A stretch of DNA of 64,000 nucleotides from positions 6,653,501 through 6,717,500 of the forward strand of contig NZ_CP107811.1 of the NCBI RefSeq assembly GCF_036346105.1. The letters run 5' to 3'. The notes beneath the pieces were generated by a model that saw only the letters and a program-made list of their open reading frames with translations, ran no database searches and was not told the origin of the DNA. Positions 18,734 through 26,743 of this stretch are shown piece by piece. This stretch comes from Streptomyces sp. NBC_00539 (GTDB lineage Bacteria; Actinomycetota; Actinomycetes; Streptomycetales; Streptomycetaceae). Both the position numbers and the translations under genes were made by a program. Each line of letters starts with the position of its first letter. Position 1 is the first letter of the stretch.

Positions 18734-19282
18734 CTACGCCGTCACCGGCTCCAGCCGCAGCTGCCGGATCGGCCAGGGTAGTGGCTCGGCCGGACCGAAC
18801 CAGACCCGGACGTCCTCCCCGGTCCGCACGGGCAGGCGCGGGTAGTCGTTTTCGACGTGTGCGGTGCGGTGCAGCGCATGGCCCGGATCCAGGTGCCGGG
18901 CTGCGTACGCGTCGAAGGCGGCTGCTCCGGACGGCCGGCAGACGGTCGCGATCACCTCGCGGATGCCCGAGTGCGGTGTGAAGCCCGGGCCGTGCAGGAG
19001 CAGGACGTCGTCGCTGTCGATCATGGTGGCATTGGCCGCGTCGCGGTTCTCCTGCCAGACCGGGCCGGTGTAGAACGCCTCCAGCGAGCGCCGACGGTGC
19101 CGCATGTCGGGGAAGGCGCGCAGCCAGACGAAGCGGTCCGGGTCGTCAAGGTCGCGGAACCTGCCGCCGACCGCGATGCCGACCGCTTCCTGACCGGTCA
19201 CGAACTCGCGCTCGAACAGCTCGATCAGTGTTTCCCGGGTGCCGGGGCGCAGCGTGTACTGCCGGAGTTCGACGATGCTCAT
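18734..19282 (-). CDS. NIPSNAP-family protein
   Basis: The 182-residue protein opens with IVELRQYTLRPGTRETLIELFE, the diagnostic start of the NIPSNAP dimeric alpha/beta-barrel domain, and has a second barrel half in the C terminus. The family has no defined bacterial function; some members are suspected oxygenases or ligand carriers. It overlaps the upstream gene by 4 bp (stop and start share bases), so the two are translationally coupled. The pair is divergent from a WYL regulator and probably controlled by it. Confidence 0.88.
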   Translation of the reverse strand: MSIVELRQYTLRPGTRETLIELFEREFVTGQEAVGIAVGGRFRDLDDPDRFVWLRAFPDMRHRRRSLEAFYTGPVWQENRDAANATMIDSDDVLLLHGPGFTPHSGIREVIATVCRPSGAAAFDAYAARHLDPGHALHRTAHVENDYPRLPVRTGEDVRVWFGPAEPLPWPIRQLRLEPVTA

Positions 19283-19746
19283 GCGCCGGCCGCCGCGGTG
19301 CGCGTGAAGTCCATGATCCAGTTGAGTTCCCAGGTGAGGCCGTCGTCGCCGGAGAACTCCTGCTCCCAGCGGGCGGCGTCCGGGCCGAGGCGGTACCAGG
19401 TGAAGTGCACCCGGATCGGGCGGCCGTCGTAGGTGTCCTCGCCGTGGAAGTCGCCGCGGTCACCCGTGAAGCCACCGACCACCGGCGGATCCAGCCGGCC
19501 GGTCCGGCTGTCGGACCAGTGGATCGACCAGCGCTCCAGCTCGCGGTCGAACAGTCGTAGGGTCACGCCCTGGCGGGCGAGGGTGGGGAGGCTGAGCTCG
19601 TCGATGTTGCCGGCCCCGCCGAACAGCGACCGTACGACGGCATGGCCGGGAAATTCCACCCAGGTGGCCGGGCCTGAGCCGAGAGGTGCGGTGAGACGGC
19701 GGTTGGCCACGTCCCAGCAGCCGTGAAGGAAGTCGAAGTCGTCCAT
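19279..19746 (-). CDS. Lipocalin/DUF1579-like hypothetical protein
   Basis: The 155-residue protein starts DDFDFLHGCWDVANRRL, a pattern seen in DUF1579-type and calycin-like proteins (a FL-G-W motif opening a beta-barrel), and is rich in aromatic residues and alternating strands. It is first in a two-gene unit with the NIPSNAP gene and overlaps it by 4 bp. Divergent from the WYL regulator, with an operator in the 56-bp gap. The ligand or reaction is unknown. Confidence 0.72.
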   Translation of the reverse strand: MDDFDFLHGCWDVANRRLTAPLGSGPATWVEFPGHAVVRSLFGGAGNIDELSLPTLARQGVTLRLFDRELERWSIHWSDSRTGRLDPPVVGGFTGDRGDFHGEDTYDGRPIRVHFTWYRLGPDAARWEQEFSGDDGLTWELNWIMDFTRTAAAGA

Positions 19747-19770
19747 GCACCGCAGGCTAGGGACGTTCCC

Positions 19771-19791
19771 CTGACATCCACTGTCAGTGGA
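19771..19791. promoter_or_regulatory. Overlapping palindromes: WYL regulator operator
   Basis: TCCACTGTCAGTGGA (19777-19791) is a perfect 7-1-7 palindrome, and it overlaps a second dyad, CTGACA-N5-TGTCAG (19771-19787). Both sit in the 56-bp gap between the two divergent start codons, 11 bp from the regulator's ATG, so one bound protein would cover both promoters. Confidence 0.75.
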
Positions 19792-19802
19792 TACTGAGCG
19801 GC

Positions 19803-20762
19803 ATGCGCGCGAGCCGACTGGTCACCCTGCTGCTGCTCCTCCAGACCCGGGGCCGGATGACGGCCCAGCAGCTGGCCGAGGAACTGGAGGTCTCCGTGCG
19901 TACGGTCTACCGGGACGTCGCGGCGCTCGGCGCCGCCGGTATCCCGCTGTACGGCGACGCCGGCCACCTGGGCGGCTACCGGCTGCTGGAGGGCTACCGG
20001 ACCCGTCTCACCGGACTGACCGCCGACGAGGCGCAGGCCGCGTTCCTCGCCGCGCTCCCGGGCACCGCCGCCGAGCTCGGCCTCGGTGAAGCGCTCGCCA
20101 CCGCCCAACTCAAGCTGCGGGCAGCCCTTCCGGCGGAGCTGCGCGAGCACGCCGGGCGGATCCAGGAACGCTTCCTGCTCGACGCTCCCGGCTGGTACGG
20201 CGGCGCAGACAGTACGCCGCACCTTGCCGCGGTCGCCGCCGCGGTGTGGGCGCGACGGGCGGTGGTCCTGCGGTACCGGCGCTGGCGGGCGCCGGAGGAG
20301 ATCGAGCGGCGGGTGGAGCCGTACGGGCTCGTACTCAAGGCGGGCCGCTGGTACGTGGTCGCGGGCGGGCCGTTCGGGATCCGTACCTACCGCGTCGACC
20401 AGATCGACGAACTACGGCCCCTGGAAGAAGAGTGCGCCGTCCCGGACGGGTTCGACCTGGCCGCGTACTGGAACGGCTATCTGATCGACTTCCAAGACCG
20501 GCTCCACACCGGGGAGGCTCTGGTACGGCTCACCCCGGAGGGCGCCCGCCGTCTCGGCGTGACACCCGACGGCCGCGGGTGGACGGAGGCCCGGGTGCCC
20601 ATCGAATCGATCGACCACGCCCATGGGGAGTTCTTGCGGCTGGGCAGCGACATCGAGGTCATGGCTCCGGCCGAACTCCGCGACCGCGTCGCCGAGACCG
20701 TACGGACCTTGGCCGTCCGCTACCAAGGGTGCCCCCTACGGACCGGTTCGTTCGCGCAATAG
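19803..20762 (+). CDS. YafY-type HTH/WYL-domain regulator
   Basis: The 319-residue protein has an N-terminal HTH_11 winged helix (RMTAQQLAEELEVSVRTVYRD at about 19-39) and a WYL domain in the middle (GLVLKAGRWYVVAGG), followed by a C-terminal WCX-type extension. WYL domains sense ligands, in some cases nucleotides or single-stranded nucleic acid. Divergent from the NIPSNAP operon with a palindrome between them, it probably represses both and itself. No strong ribosome binding site precedes the ATG, so the transcript may be leaderless or nearly so. Confidence 0.93.
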   Translation: MRASRLVTLLLLLQTRGRMTAQQLAEELEVSVRTVYRDVAALGAAGIPLYGDAGHLGGYRLLEGYRTRLTGLTADEAQAAFLAALPGTAAELGLGEALATAQLKLRAALPAELREHAGRIQERFLLDAPGWYGGADSTPHLAAVAAAVWARRAVVLRYRRWRAPEEIERRVEPYGLVLKAGRWYVVAGGPFGIRTYRVDQIDELRPLEEECAVPDGFDLAAYWNGYLIDFQDRLHTGEALVRLTPEGARRLGVTPDGRGWTEARVPIESIDHAHGEFLRLGSDIEVMAPAELRDRVAETVRTLAVRYQGCPLRTGSFAQ

Positions 20763-20816
20763 GCTGGAGGCAGCAAGGTCGGCCGCTGCCCCCACCCCAG
20801 GCCGGAAGGAGCCCGT

Positions 20817-21188
20817 ATGGCCCGCACGGACCGGAATCCTGACGGCCTGCGCCGGCAGCCTTCCGCCTCGCCCCCGCCCTGCTCCTGGGCGGTGTCACCC
20901 GACGGCGGGCGCCCGCAGGGGCGTACCTGTTCCCATGGGGCGGCGCTGCCCGCCTCCCCGGAGACGCCGCACGACGTCTGCACGCACTGTCGCGCCCTCG
21001 GCTGGACCTGGACCGGGCTGAGATGGTGTGCGGCCTGCGGGCACGTCGGATGCTGCGACAGCTCCCGTGGCCGGCACGCCTACGCCCACCATGCGCAGAC
21101 GGGACACCCCGTGGTCATGTCCTTGGACCCCGACGAGCCCTGGGCCTGGTGTTTCGTCGACGAGGTCTTCCTCGTTCGCCACCACTGA
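20817..21188 (+). CDS. UBP-type zinc finger protein
   Basis: This 123-residue protein has a ZnF-UBP domain from about residue 40: CTHCRALGWTW, then WCAACGHVGCCDSS, then HAYAHHAQTGHPVVMSLDP and WAWCFVDE. The Cys/His ligands are all present. In eukaryotes this domain binds the ubiquitin C terminus; bacterial copies, common in actinobacteria, have no defined partner. The first 40 residues are a low-complexity extension that most relatives lack, but AAGGAG directly before the ATG supports this start. Confidence 0.88.
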   Translation: MARTDRNPDGLRRQPSASPPPCSWAVSPDGGRPQGRTCSHGAALPASPETPHDVCTHCRALGWTWTGLRWCAACGHVGCCDSSRGRHAYAHHAQTGHPVVMSLDPDEPWAWCFVDEVFLVRHH

Positions 21189-21239
21189 CGGGTGGGATCC
21201 CTGACGGGTGGGATCCCTGTCGGGCGGGATCCCTGACGG
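21186..21239. repeat. 16-bp tandem repeat, three copies
   Basis: TGACGGGTGGGATCCC occurs at 21186-21201 and 21202-21217, a variant TGTCGGGCGGGATCCC at 21218-21233, then a partial copy. Each unit contains the palindrome GGGATCCC. The array begins in the stop codon of the zinc-finger gene and could act as a transcription stop, but that is not clear. Confidence 0.85.
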
Positions 21240-21413
21240 TTTGGGGCGCGTACGCCCCGCTGAGCCAGGGCTGACCGCCACGCGGCCCGCCACGCCTTCG
21301 CGTGCTGCATCCGCTCGCGCCGGAAACGGGGAAGGGCAGGTGGAGGTCAAAGCGTGGACGCTCGCTGCTGACGAGCGGCGCGGGCCGCACCGGCGGGTAG
21401 GAGAGGTGATCGT

Positions 21414-22715
21414 GTGTCCACAACTTTGGACGCGACGGACGTGCTTGTCGTCGGGGCCGGCCTGGCCGGGCTCGCGTGCGCCCGGGACCTGCTGGCGGCA
21501 GGTGTCGGCGTCCGGGTGGTGGAGGCCGGCGATGCGGTCGGCGGCAGAATGCGTTCCGACCGGGTCGCCGGCTTCGTGGTGGACCGCGGGTTCCAGGTGT
21601 TCAACACCTCCTACCCCCAGGTCCGTCGCCGGCTCGTCCTGAAGGATCTCCGGCTGCGGCCCTTCACCCCGGGCGCACTCGTCCACGGTCCCTCCGGCCG
21701 GCTCCGCTTCTGTGACCCCACCCGCCGCGCGCGCACGCTGCCCGGCCTGGTCGGGGGCGGCCTCGCCGGTCCCCGCGACCTGGTCGCCCTCGGCCTGCTG
21801 TCCGCCCGTGACGCACTCTTGCCCCCCGGCCGGATCAAACGGCTCGCGGACACCACCACCCGCACCGCACTCGCGGACGCCGGCATCTCCGAAGCGTTCG
21901 TAGAGGGGTTCTTCCGCCCCTTCCTGTCGGGCGTCTTCCTGGAGGACGAGCTGGTGACCTCCGCACGGATGTTCCACCTGGTCTGGCGGAGCATGATCCG
22001 CGGCACGCTGTGCCTGCCCACCGACGGCATCGGGGCGGTCCCGCAGGCCCTCGCGGCCGCCCTCCCCGGCAATACCGTACGGCTGGAGCACGCCGTGGCG
22101 GAGCTCACGGACGACGGCGCACTGACCACGGCGGGCCAGGAGATCCCGGCGCGCGCAGTCGTGGTGGCCACCGGCCCCGGGGGCGTGCGGGCGTTGCTGC
22201 CCGAGGTCGCCCTGCCCGCCTACCGGATCGTGACGACGTACTACCACGTCGCGCCCCGGTCTCCGCTGGGCGAGCCGACGCTGCTGGTGGACACCCGTCG
22301 GCGCTTCCTCAACACATGTGTCCTCAGCGACGTCGTCCCCGCCTACGCCCCGCCCGGCCACGCCCTGATCGCCACATCGGTCCTGGGCCGGGACGTGCCC
22401 GGGCGTGAGGGCCGGCTCCGCGCAGCGCTGGGCGAGGCGTACGGAACGGACACGGACGGCTGGGACCTGCTGACCGTCCGCACCATCGAGGACGCGCTGC
22501 CCGCGATGACGCCGCCGCAGCCGCTCACCCGGACCACGCGCACGGCGCCTGGCCGGTACGTGTGCGGCGACCACCGCGCCACCGGCTCGGTCCAGGGCGC
22601 GCTCGCCTCCGGCGCGCGCGCCGCCCGGGTGGTACTGCGCGACCTGGGGCGCCGGGGCGGGTCGGCGGGAGATCTTCCCCTCCCGGCGTGCCAGGATGCC
22701 GGGAGGGGACCGTGA
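21414..22715 (+). CDS. FAD-dependent oxidoreductase of the amine oxidase/phytoene desaturase type
   Basis: The 433-residue protein has an N-terminal FAD-binding Rossmann motif (VLVVGAGLAGLACARDL) followed by the GGR motif (AVGGRMRSD) of the flavin-containing amine oxidase superfamily, and a C-terminal flavin segment RYVCGDHRATGSVQGALASG. GGAGAGG precedes the GTG start. It lies 26 bp upstream of a VOC gene on the same strand and may be co-transcribed. No carotenoid or tetrapyrrole genes are nearby, so the substrate is open. Confidence 0.9.
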   Translation: MSTTLDATDVLVVGAGLAGLACARDLLAAGVGVRVVEAGDAVGGRMRSDRVAGFVVDRGFQVFNTSYPQVRRRLVLKDLRLRPFTPGALVHGPSGRLRFCDPTRRARTLPGLVGGGLAGPRDLVALGLLSARDALLPPGRIKRLADTTTRTALADAGISEAFVEGFFRPFLSGVFLEDELVTSARMFHLVWRSMIRGTLCLPTDGIGAVPQALAAALPGNTVRLEHAVAELTDDGALTTAGQEIPARAVVVATGPGGVRALLPEVALPAYRIVTTYYHVAPRSPLGEPTLLVDTRRRFLNTCVLSDVVPAYAPPGHALIATSVLGRDVPGREGRLRAALGEAYGTDTDGWDLLTVRTIEDALPAMTPPQPLTRTTRTAPGRYVCGDHRATGSVQGALASGARAARVVLRDLGRRGGSAGDLPLPACQDAGRGP

Positions 22716-22741
22716 GGACGTAGAGCGGACAGGGGCGAGCC

Positions 22742-23092
22742 ATGATCAACGGTGTACACGTCATCCTCTACAGCCACGACGCCGAGGCGGACCGCGCCTT
22801 CATCCGTGACGTCCTCGGCTTCCCCGGTGTCGACGCGGGCGGCGGCTGGCTCATCTTCGAGACGCCCCCGTCCGAAGTGGCCGTGCACCCGACCGAGGGC
22901 CCACCTCGGCACGAGTTCTACCTGATGTGCGACGACCTCGAATCCCAGCTCGGTGAGTTCCGGGCCAAGGGCGTGGAGATCACCCGCCCCGTCAACGAAC
23001 AGCGCTGGGGCAGACTGACCGCGGTCCGTCTTCCCAGTGGCGCCGAACTTGCGCTGTACGAACCGCTGCACCCCGTCGCCCGAGGCTTGTGA
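22742..23092 (+). CDS. VOC family (glyoxalase-fold) protein
   Basis: The 116-residue single-domain VOC protein starts [20 protein letters not shown] and ends [10 protein letters not shown], with the usual four-beta module repeated twice. It lies 26 bp after the FAD oxidoreductase, likely in one transcript. Function within the superfamily is unknown. Confidence 0.88.
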   Translation: MINGVHVILYSHDAEADRAFIRDVLGFPGVDAGGGWLIFETPPSEVAVHPTEGPPRHEFYLMCDDLESQLGEFRAKGVEITRPVNEQRWGRLTAVRLPSGAELALYEPLHPVARGL

Positions 23093-23159
23093 TCCCGCAG
23101 CGCGCGGCTCACGGACACACGGGGCCGACCGATCGGCCCCGCAGGTACGCCAGCCGTCG

Positions 23160-23420
23160 CGGCGTCGGAATGTCCGAGCAGTGTGGTGCGGGTCTTGCCC
23201 GTCGCCGCGTCCCAGAGGCGGACCGTGCACTCGAAACTGCCGGTGGCGACGGTGCGTCCGTCCGGGCTGAGGGCCATGGACGTCACCCGGTCGGTGAACT
23301 CACCGGACCGGACTTCGACGGCTTCGGACAGATGGCCGAGGGATTGGCCAAGCTCCGCTTCTCGGCTCAGCGACTGATCGTCGGACTGGGCTTCACCGCC
23401 GTCGCAGTCACAGCCAGGTA
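23160..23420 (-). pseudogene. WD40-repeat protein fragment
   Basis: One minus-strand frame contains a full WD40 blade: [19 protein letters not shown] followed by [15 protein letters not shown] and LLGHSD. The preceding residues ([21 protein letters not shown]) also read as protein. There is no start codon in a sensible place, and after GHSDAA the frame turns into arginine-rich sequence. It is therefore the remains of a larger WD40 protein. No intact parent copy is in the window. Confidence 0.6.
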
Positions 23421-23806
23421 TCAGCTCCCCGTCACCTCTGTGCCCCGGTTGGTGCGATCGTGGCTGTCCCCGGCCACCTCACCCTCAGGTGGCAGCCGGC
23501 CCGACCCTTGGCGATTTCGAGCCGTCTCGCCTCAATGACGCCACCAGGCTTCACCGCGGGGTCCCGCCCCGCATCCCGGGTCGGCCGTACGCGTGAGCGC
23601 TGTACCTGGCGTGTCCCGCGGCGCGGCTTACCAGGCGCGCGACGCACCGCCGACCACGGGGCCCGGTGGAACCGGCTGCCCGCGCCGGTATGGGGGACGA
23701 GGCCGCAGCGGAGGGGGAGGCGTCCGGGTACGAGCCGGTGAGGAGGTCGAGGGCCACTCCGGTGATCCCGCGCTACTCCGCGTTCCCCCTGCGCTCCCGC
23801 GTCTGC

Positions 23807-24271
23807 TGGCCGGTGGGGTGTGGTCTGCGGCGCGGGCCGGGTCGCGATGTCTCCTTCGTCGCGGACCGCCACCGCTGGGCTCGGCGCCACGCCGACCAGC
23901 GGGACCACGGTGAACTCCGCGGGCATGCCCCGTCCGAGCGGGGCCAAGCCGACCGCGTCCGGCGCGCAGTCCGACCACGTCGGGTCGGTCAAACCGGTGT
24001 CGCGGGCGTGGATGCCGGTGCCGGTGCCGGTGCCGGTGCCGGTGCGGGTTCGGCGGTAGGCGGCGGCCGTTCTGGCCGTTCCCGGGTCGGTGCCGTTGCC
24101 CGGGATGCCGACGGTGAGGGTCCGTGCGCCGGTTGCTGCGATCCCGCGTATCCGGACGCGGTCGGCGTGGTCGAGCAGGGTTCGCGCCTCGTAGGGCAGC
24201 ACCGTGCGCACCGGAGCGAGCCCGCGAGGGGCTGCGCCCTTGGAGCGCGAGGTCGGCGGGCGCGGCAAGCC
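23807..24271 (-). pseudogene. Decayed LysR-family regulator
   Basis: In one minus-strand frame, EARTLLDHADRVRIRG and ARTLTVGIPGNGTDPGTA match the linker helix and first strand of a LysR substrate-binding domain, and LTDPT follows at the right distance. Next comes MPAEFTVVPLVGVAPSPAV, which fits the C-terminal end of that domain. About 100 residues between are missing and the DNA-binding region is unrecognisable. A run of GCCGGT hexamers interrupts it. The surrounding long frame is not an intact gene. Confidence 0.45.
24014..24043. repeat. GCCGGT hexamer array
   Basis: GCCGGT is repeated five times without error, then once as GCGGGT. On the minus strand it encodes alternating Thr-Gly inside the LysR remnant. 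It looks like a slippage expansion in DNA no longer under selection. Confidence 0.9.
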
Positions 24272-24365
24272 TGCCCGCTGGGCGTTCCCGGAGCGTGCGT
24301 GAGCCCCCCGTAGCCCGCGCTGGAGCGGGTAGGGTCGGCTGCTCAGCCGATCACGGGGGGAACCC

Positions 24366-24890
24366 ATGCTCAACCCATTGCTGCGCCGTGCCGCGGTCGC
24401 GGTCCTGGCCGCGGTCTGTGTGTCCTGCACGACGGTCCCGAAGGACGACAAGCCCGCCGGCGCTCCCGGCGCAGCCGTGGCCGGGGCCGGCACGGCCGCA
24501 CCGCCCTCGGCGTCCTCGGAGGCTTCCGCGGGCCCCGCGTCGTCGGCGGGCCCCGCGCCGTCCGAGGGCCCCGGGACCCCGGGGCCCGAGAAGGTCCGCG
24601 ACGCGTTCGCCGGGCTCCAGGCGACCCTGGGTGAAGCGTGCACCCCGGGCAACTGCGCCTACTTCCTGGGGCGGGTCCATGACGAACTCCACCGCATGGA
24701 CCGCGCCATGAAGGCGGACCCGAAGGGCCCCGGCCACTTCCCCGAGCCGGTCGCGCTGATCGAAAAGCTCGACGCGACGCTCGGCGGCGACCGGTCCTTC
24801 GACAACCTCAAGAAGCACCAGACCGAGCTGATCGCCACCCGCGACGAGATCAACACCTGGATGCAGGGCCACCCCGACGACTACCGCTGA
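24366..24890 (+). CDS. Putative lipoprotein
   Basis: The 174-residue protein has a lipoprotein signal peptide: arginines at 7-8, a hydrophobic core, and a lipobox ending at a cysteine in VCVSC near residue 21. A Ser/Pro/Ala-rich linker (about 25-72) leads to an all-helical domain of about 100 residues (EKVRDAFAGLQATLGEACTPG onward) with two cysteines. No family is recognised. It is convergent with the secreted protein at 24924 and separated from it by a palindrome. Confidence 0.75.
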   Translation: MLNPLLRRAAVAVLAAVCVSCTTVPKDDKPAGAPGAAVAGAGTAAPPSASSEASAGPASSAGPAPSEGPGTPGPEKVRDAFAGLQATLGEACTPGNCAYFLGRVHDELHRMDRAMKADPKGPGHFPEPVALIEKLDATLGGDRSFDNLKKHQTELIATRDEINTWMQGHPDDYR

Positions 24891-24900
24891 CGCGGCACGC

Positions 24901-24918
24901 CCCGCCGCCGGCGGCGGG
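24901..24918. terminator. GC palindrome between convergent genes
   Basis: CCCGCCGCC is followed directly by its complement GGCGGCGGG, a perfect 18-bp palindrome in the 33-bp gap between two convergent genes. It could fold into a short hairpin ending transcripts from both sides. Confidence 0.5.
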
Positions 24919-24923
24919 CCGGG

Positions 24924-25388
24924 TCAGATGTCGATCACCCGGTAGGCGATCGTGTACACGCCGCCGGAACCCTCCAGCGACCGGTACTGCACCTCGCCGT
25001 TCGCCTCGCTGCCGGTGACCAGGGTCGCACCCAGCTTGTCGTCCGAGCTGGTCGAGTCGTAGTCCCACAGCGTGAGCGTGCGTGCCTGCTGCTTGCCCAG
25101 GACGAGTGCCGCGTTGCCGTTCGCGTCGCTCAGCGACCGCAGGTAATTGGTACCCATGGTCTGGTACTTGGCGCTGCCGGGCCAGACCTTGACCTGGTTG
25201 CCGTTCGCGTCGGTGATCTTGATGTACGCCTCGTCGTGGTCGCCCTCGCTCTGCTGGTGGCAGGTCAGCTCCAGCAACTCGATCCGGACGTAATCGATCG
25301 GCTCGGCCTGAGCGGTCCCGGCGAAGCCGGCGAGGCTGCCGAGCGCGAGCAGGCCGGCGGCTGCGAAGCGTACGGTGTTGCGGCTCAT
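24924..25388 (-). CDS. Secreted beta-rich protein of unknown function
   Basis: The 154-residue protein has a Sec signal peptide cleaved near TAQAEP. The mature part alternates strands (DYVRIELLELTCHQQSEG, then EAYIKITDANGNQVKVW) and contains two near-identical DANGN turns, suggesting a beta-sandwich that may bind calcium. Two of its sequence turns repeat the NGN pattern. It has its own promoter region with a GTTCC/GGAAC dyad 100 bp upstream, shared in kind with a site at the IclR gene. No family recognised. Confidence 0.75.
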   Translation of the reverse strand: MSRNTVRFAAAGLLALGSLAGFAGTAQAEPIDYVRIELLELTCHQQSEGDHDEAYIKITDANGNQVKVWPGSAKYQTMGTNYLRSLSDANGNAALVLGKQQARTLTLWDYDSTSSDDKLGATLVTGSEANGEVQYRSLEGSGGVYTIAYRVIDI

Positions 25389-25487
25389 GGTGTACCCCCG
25401 TGTGTCGTGTCACCTTTGCGGTGACCCCGGTGTGCCGGCCCCCCGGCACATCCCCACTGTGCGCCGTCAACCCGCCCCGGATCTACG

Positions 25488-25510
25488 CGCGTTCCGCTGA
25501 GTGGAACGCG
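25488..25510. promoter_or_regulatory. Inverted repeat, possible IclR-type operator
   Basis: CGCGTTCC-N7-GGAACGCG is a perfect 8-bp inverted repeat between the IclR gene and the secreted-protein gene, 100 bp upstream of the latter's start. Its GTTCC/GGAAC core recurs next to the IclR start. Confidence 0.45.
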
Positions 25511-25572
25511 TGAGCCGCGGTACGAAGGGGAGGCGCGCCGGCCACGGGGAGGCGCCGGCCGGGCCTGCGGTG

Positions 25573-26436
25573 TCAGCGCAGCAGGCCCGGCGGGAGAGCG
25601 GACGGGCGCTGCGGAGCGCGGGCGAGGCGCCTGGTGATGGCGGCGCCGGCCTGGGCCACGCCCTGCGCCAGGCGGTCCAACGGCTGCCCCGCCGGGGCGG
25701 ATCCGGCCGGGCCGGGCGCGGGGACCAACGCGGCGAGCGCCGCCACCACCGAGCCGTCGGGGGCCCGCACGGGAAGCGCGGCGCAGCACACCCCTGCCCG
25801 GACCTCCTCCCGGTCGAGGACCGGGCCAGGCCGGGAGGGGCCGCGCAGGGCGCGCCCCGCGGCCGTGTCCAGCGGGAAACCGCTGCCGTTGCGCACCGGG
25901 AGCACCGGCTCCAGCGCCCCCGGCACCGAACTCACCGTCAGCGCGAGGTCCTCGTGCAGCACGGTGAGCACGACGCTCGCCCCCGTCGCCGCCCGCAGCC
26001 GGTGCAACGGGAGACGGGCGGCCTCCCGCAGCCCCGGGTGGGGCTGCCAGGCCTGCCCGATCCGGTACAGCCGGGCCCCCAACCGGTAGCGGGCGCCGTA
26101 ACGTTCGACGGCGCCCAGGGAGATGAGCTGGTCGAGGAGGCGGTGGACGGAGGCTTTGGGTACCCCGCAGACGAGGGCCAGTTCGGTCACCCCCGCTCCG
26201 TCCTCCCGCCGGCGGAGGGCTTCCAGCAGGGCGAAGGCCCCTTCGAGCACGCCGCGCCCCCGGACCGGCCCCGAAGGGCCCACGGCGGAGCCGGCGCCGG
26301 ACCCGGTTCCCGCTCCGGCGCCGGACCCGGAACCGCTCCCGGCAGCGGCCGCCCCCGCGGCCGTGCCCCCGGAGACCCTTGCGGTGCCGGCCACTGCCGG
26401 CTGGTGCGGTGCGTGCGAGCGCGCGGACGCGGACAC
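25573..26436 (-). CDS. IclR-family transcriptional regulator
   Basis: The 287-residue protein has an IclR winged helix at about 60-120 (VLEGAFALLEALRRRE, then VCGVPKASVHRLLDQLISLG) and a C-terminal effector-binding domain in which the expected GRAL segment reads AAGRALRG. The first 55 residues are a low-complexity Gly/Ser/Ala tail not found in most relatives; the true start could be later, but the GTG at 26436 has a purine-rich GGGGGGAA upstream. A GTTCC-N4-GGAAC dyad touches the start codon region, consistent with autoregulation. No metabolic operon is attached. Confidence 0.88.
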   Translation of the reverse strand: MSASARSHAPHQPAVAGTARVSGGTAAGAAAAGSGSGSGAGAGTGSGAGSAVGPSGPVRGRGVLEGAFALLEALRRREDGAGVTELALVCGVPKASVHRLLDQLISLGAVERYGARYRLGARLYRIGQAWQPHPGLREAARLPLHRLRAATGASVVLTVLHEDLALTVSSVPGALEPVLPVRNGSGFPLDTAAGRALRGPSRPGPVLDREEVRAGVCCAALPVRAPDGSVVAALAALVPAPGPAGSAPAGQPLDRLAQGVAQAGAAITRRLARAPQRPSALPPGLLR

Positions 26437-26743
26437 GGTTCCCCCCGGAACTTCTCCACCCGGCCGTGGTCCCCCGATGGCACGACCCGGGCACCGCCCA
26501 TGATGACGCGGACGGTGCCCGGGATGAAGCGTTTCGCGGCGTGCCGCCGCTCGCGGTGCCGGGACCAGGCGCGACGGGCCGGACGGAAACGGTGCCGGCA
26601 GCTCCTTGGAGGGAGGCGCGAGCAGCCCCGCCGCGCTTCACCCGGCTGCACGCCGGCTCCGCCGCCGAGGGGAACGCACTTGTGCCGCCGCGTACCTTGC
26701 CGCCTACGTCAGTCGGGCGTGGCGGCCCGGTGCTCTCGACGGG
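26437..26743. other. 307-bp gap with an IclR-adjacent dyad
   Basis: GTTCC-N4-GGAAC at 26438-26451 lies directly upstream of the IclR start. No other feature and no credible reading frame is visible in the rest of the gap, which separates the IclR gene from the 3' end of the response regulator. Confidence 0.55.

Noticed and set aside
21186-21239. Possible CRISPR array
   Set aside because: The units are adjacent with no spacers, and only three copies exist; it is a simple tandem repeat.
23432-24652. An apparently intact 406-residue minus-strand protein
   Set aside because: Only short parts resemble LysR; the rest is arginine- and proline-rich, so it is treated as a pseudogene remnant.
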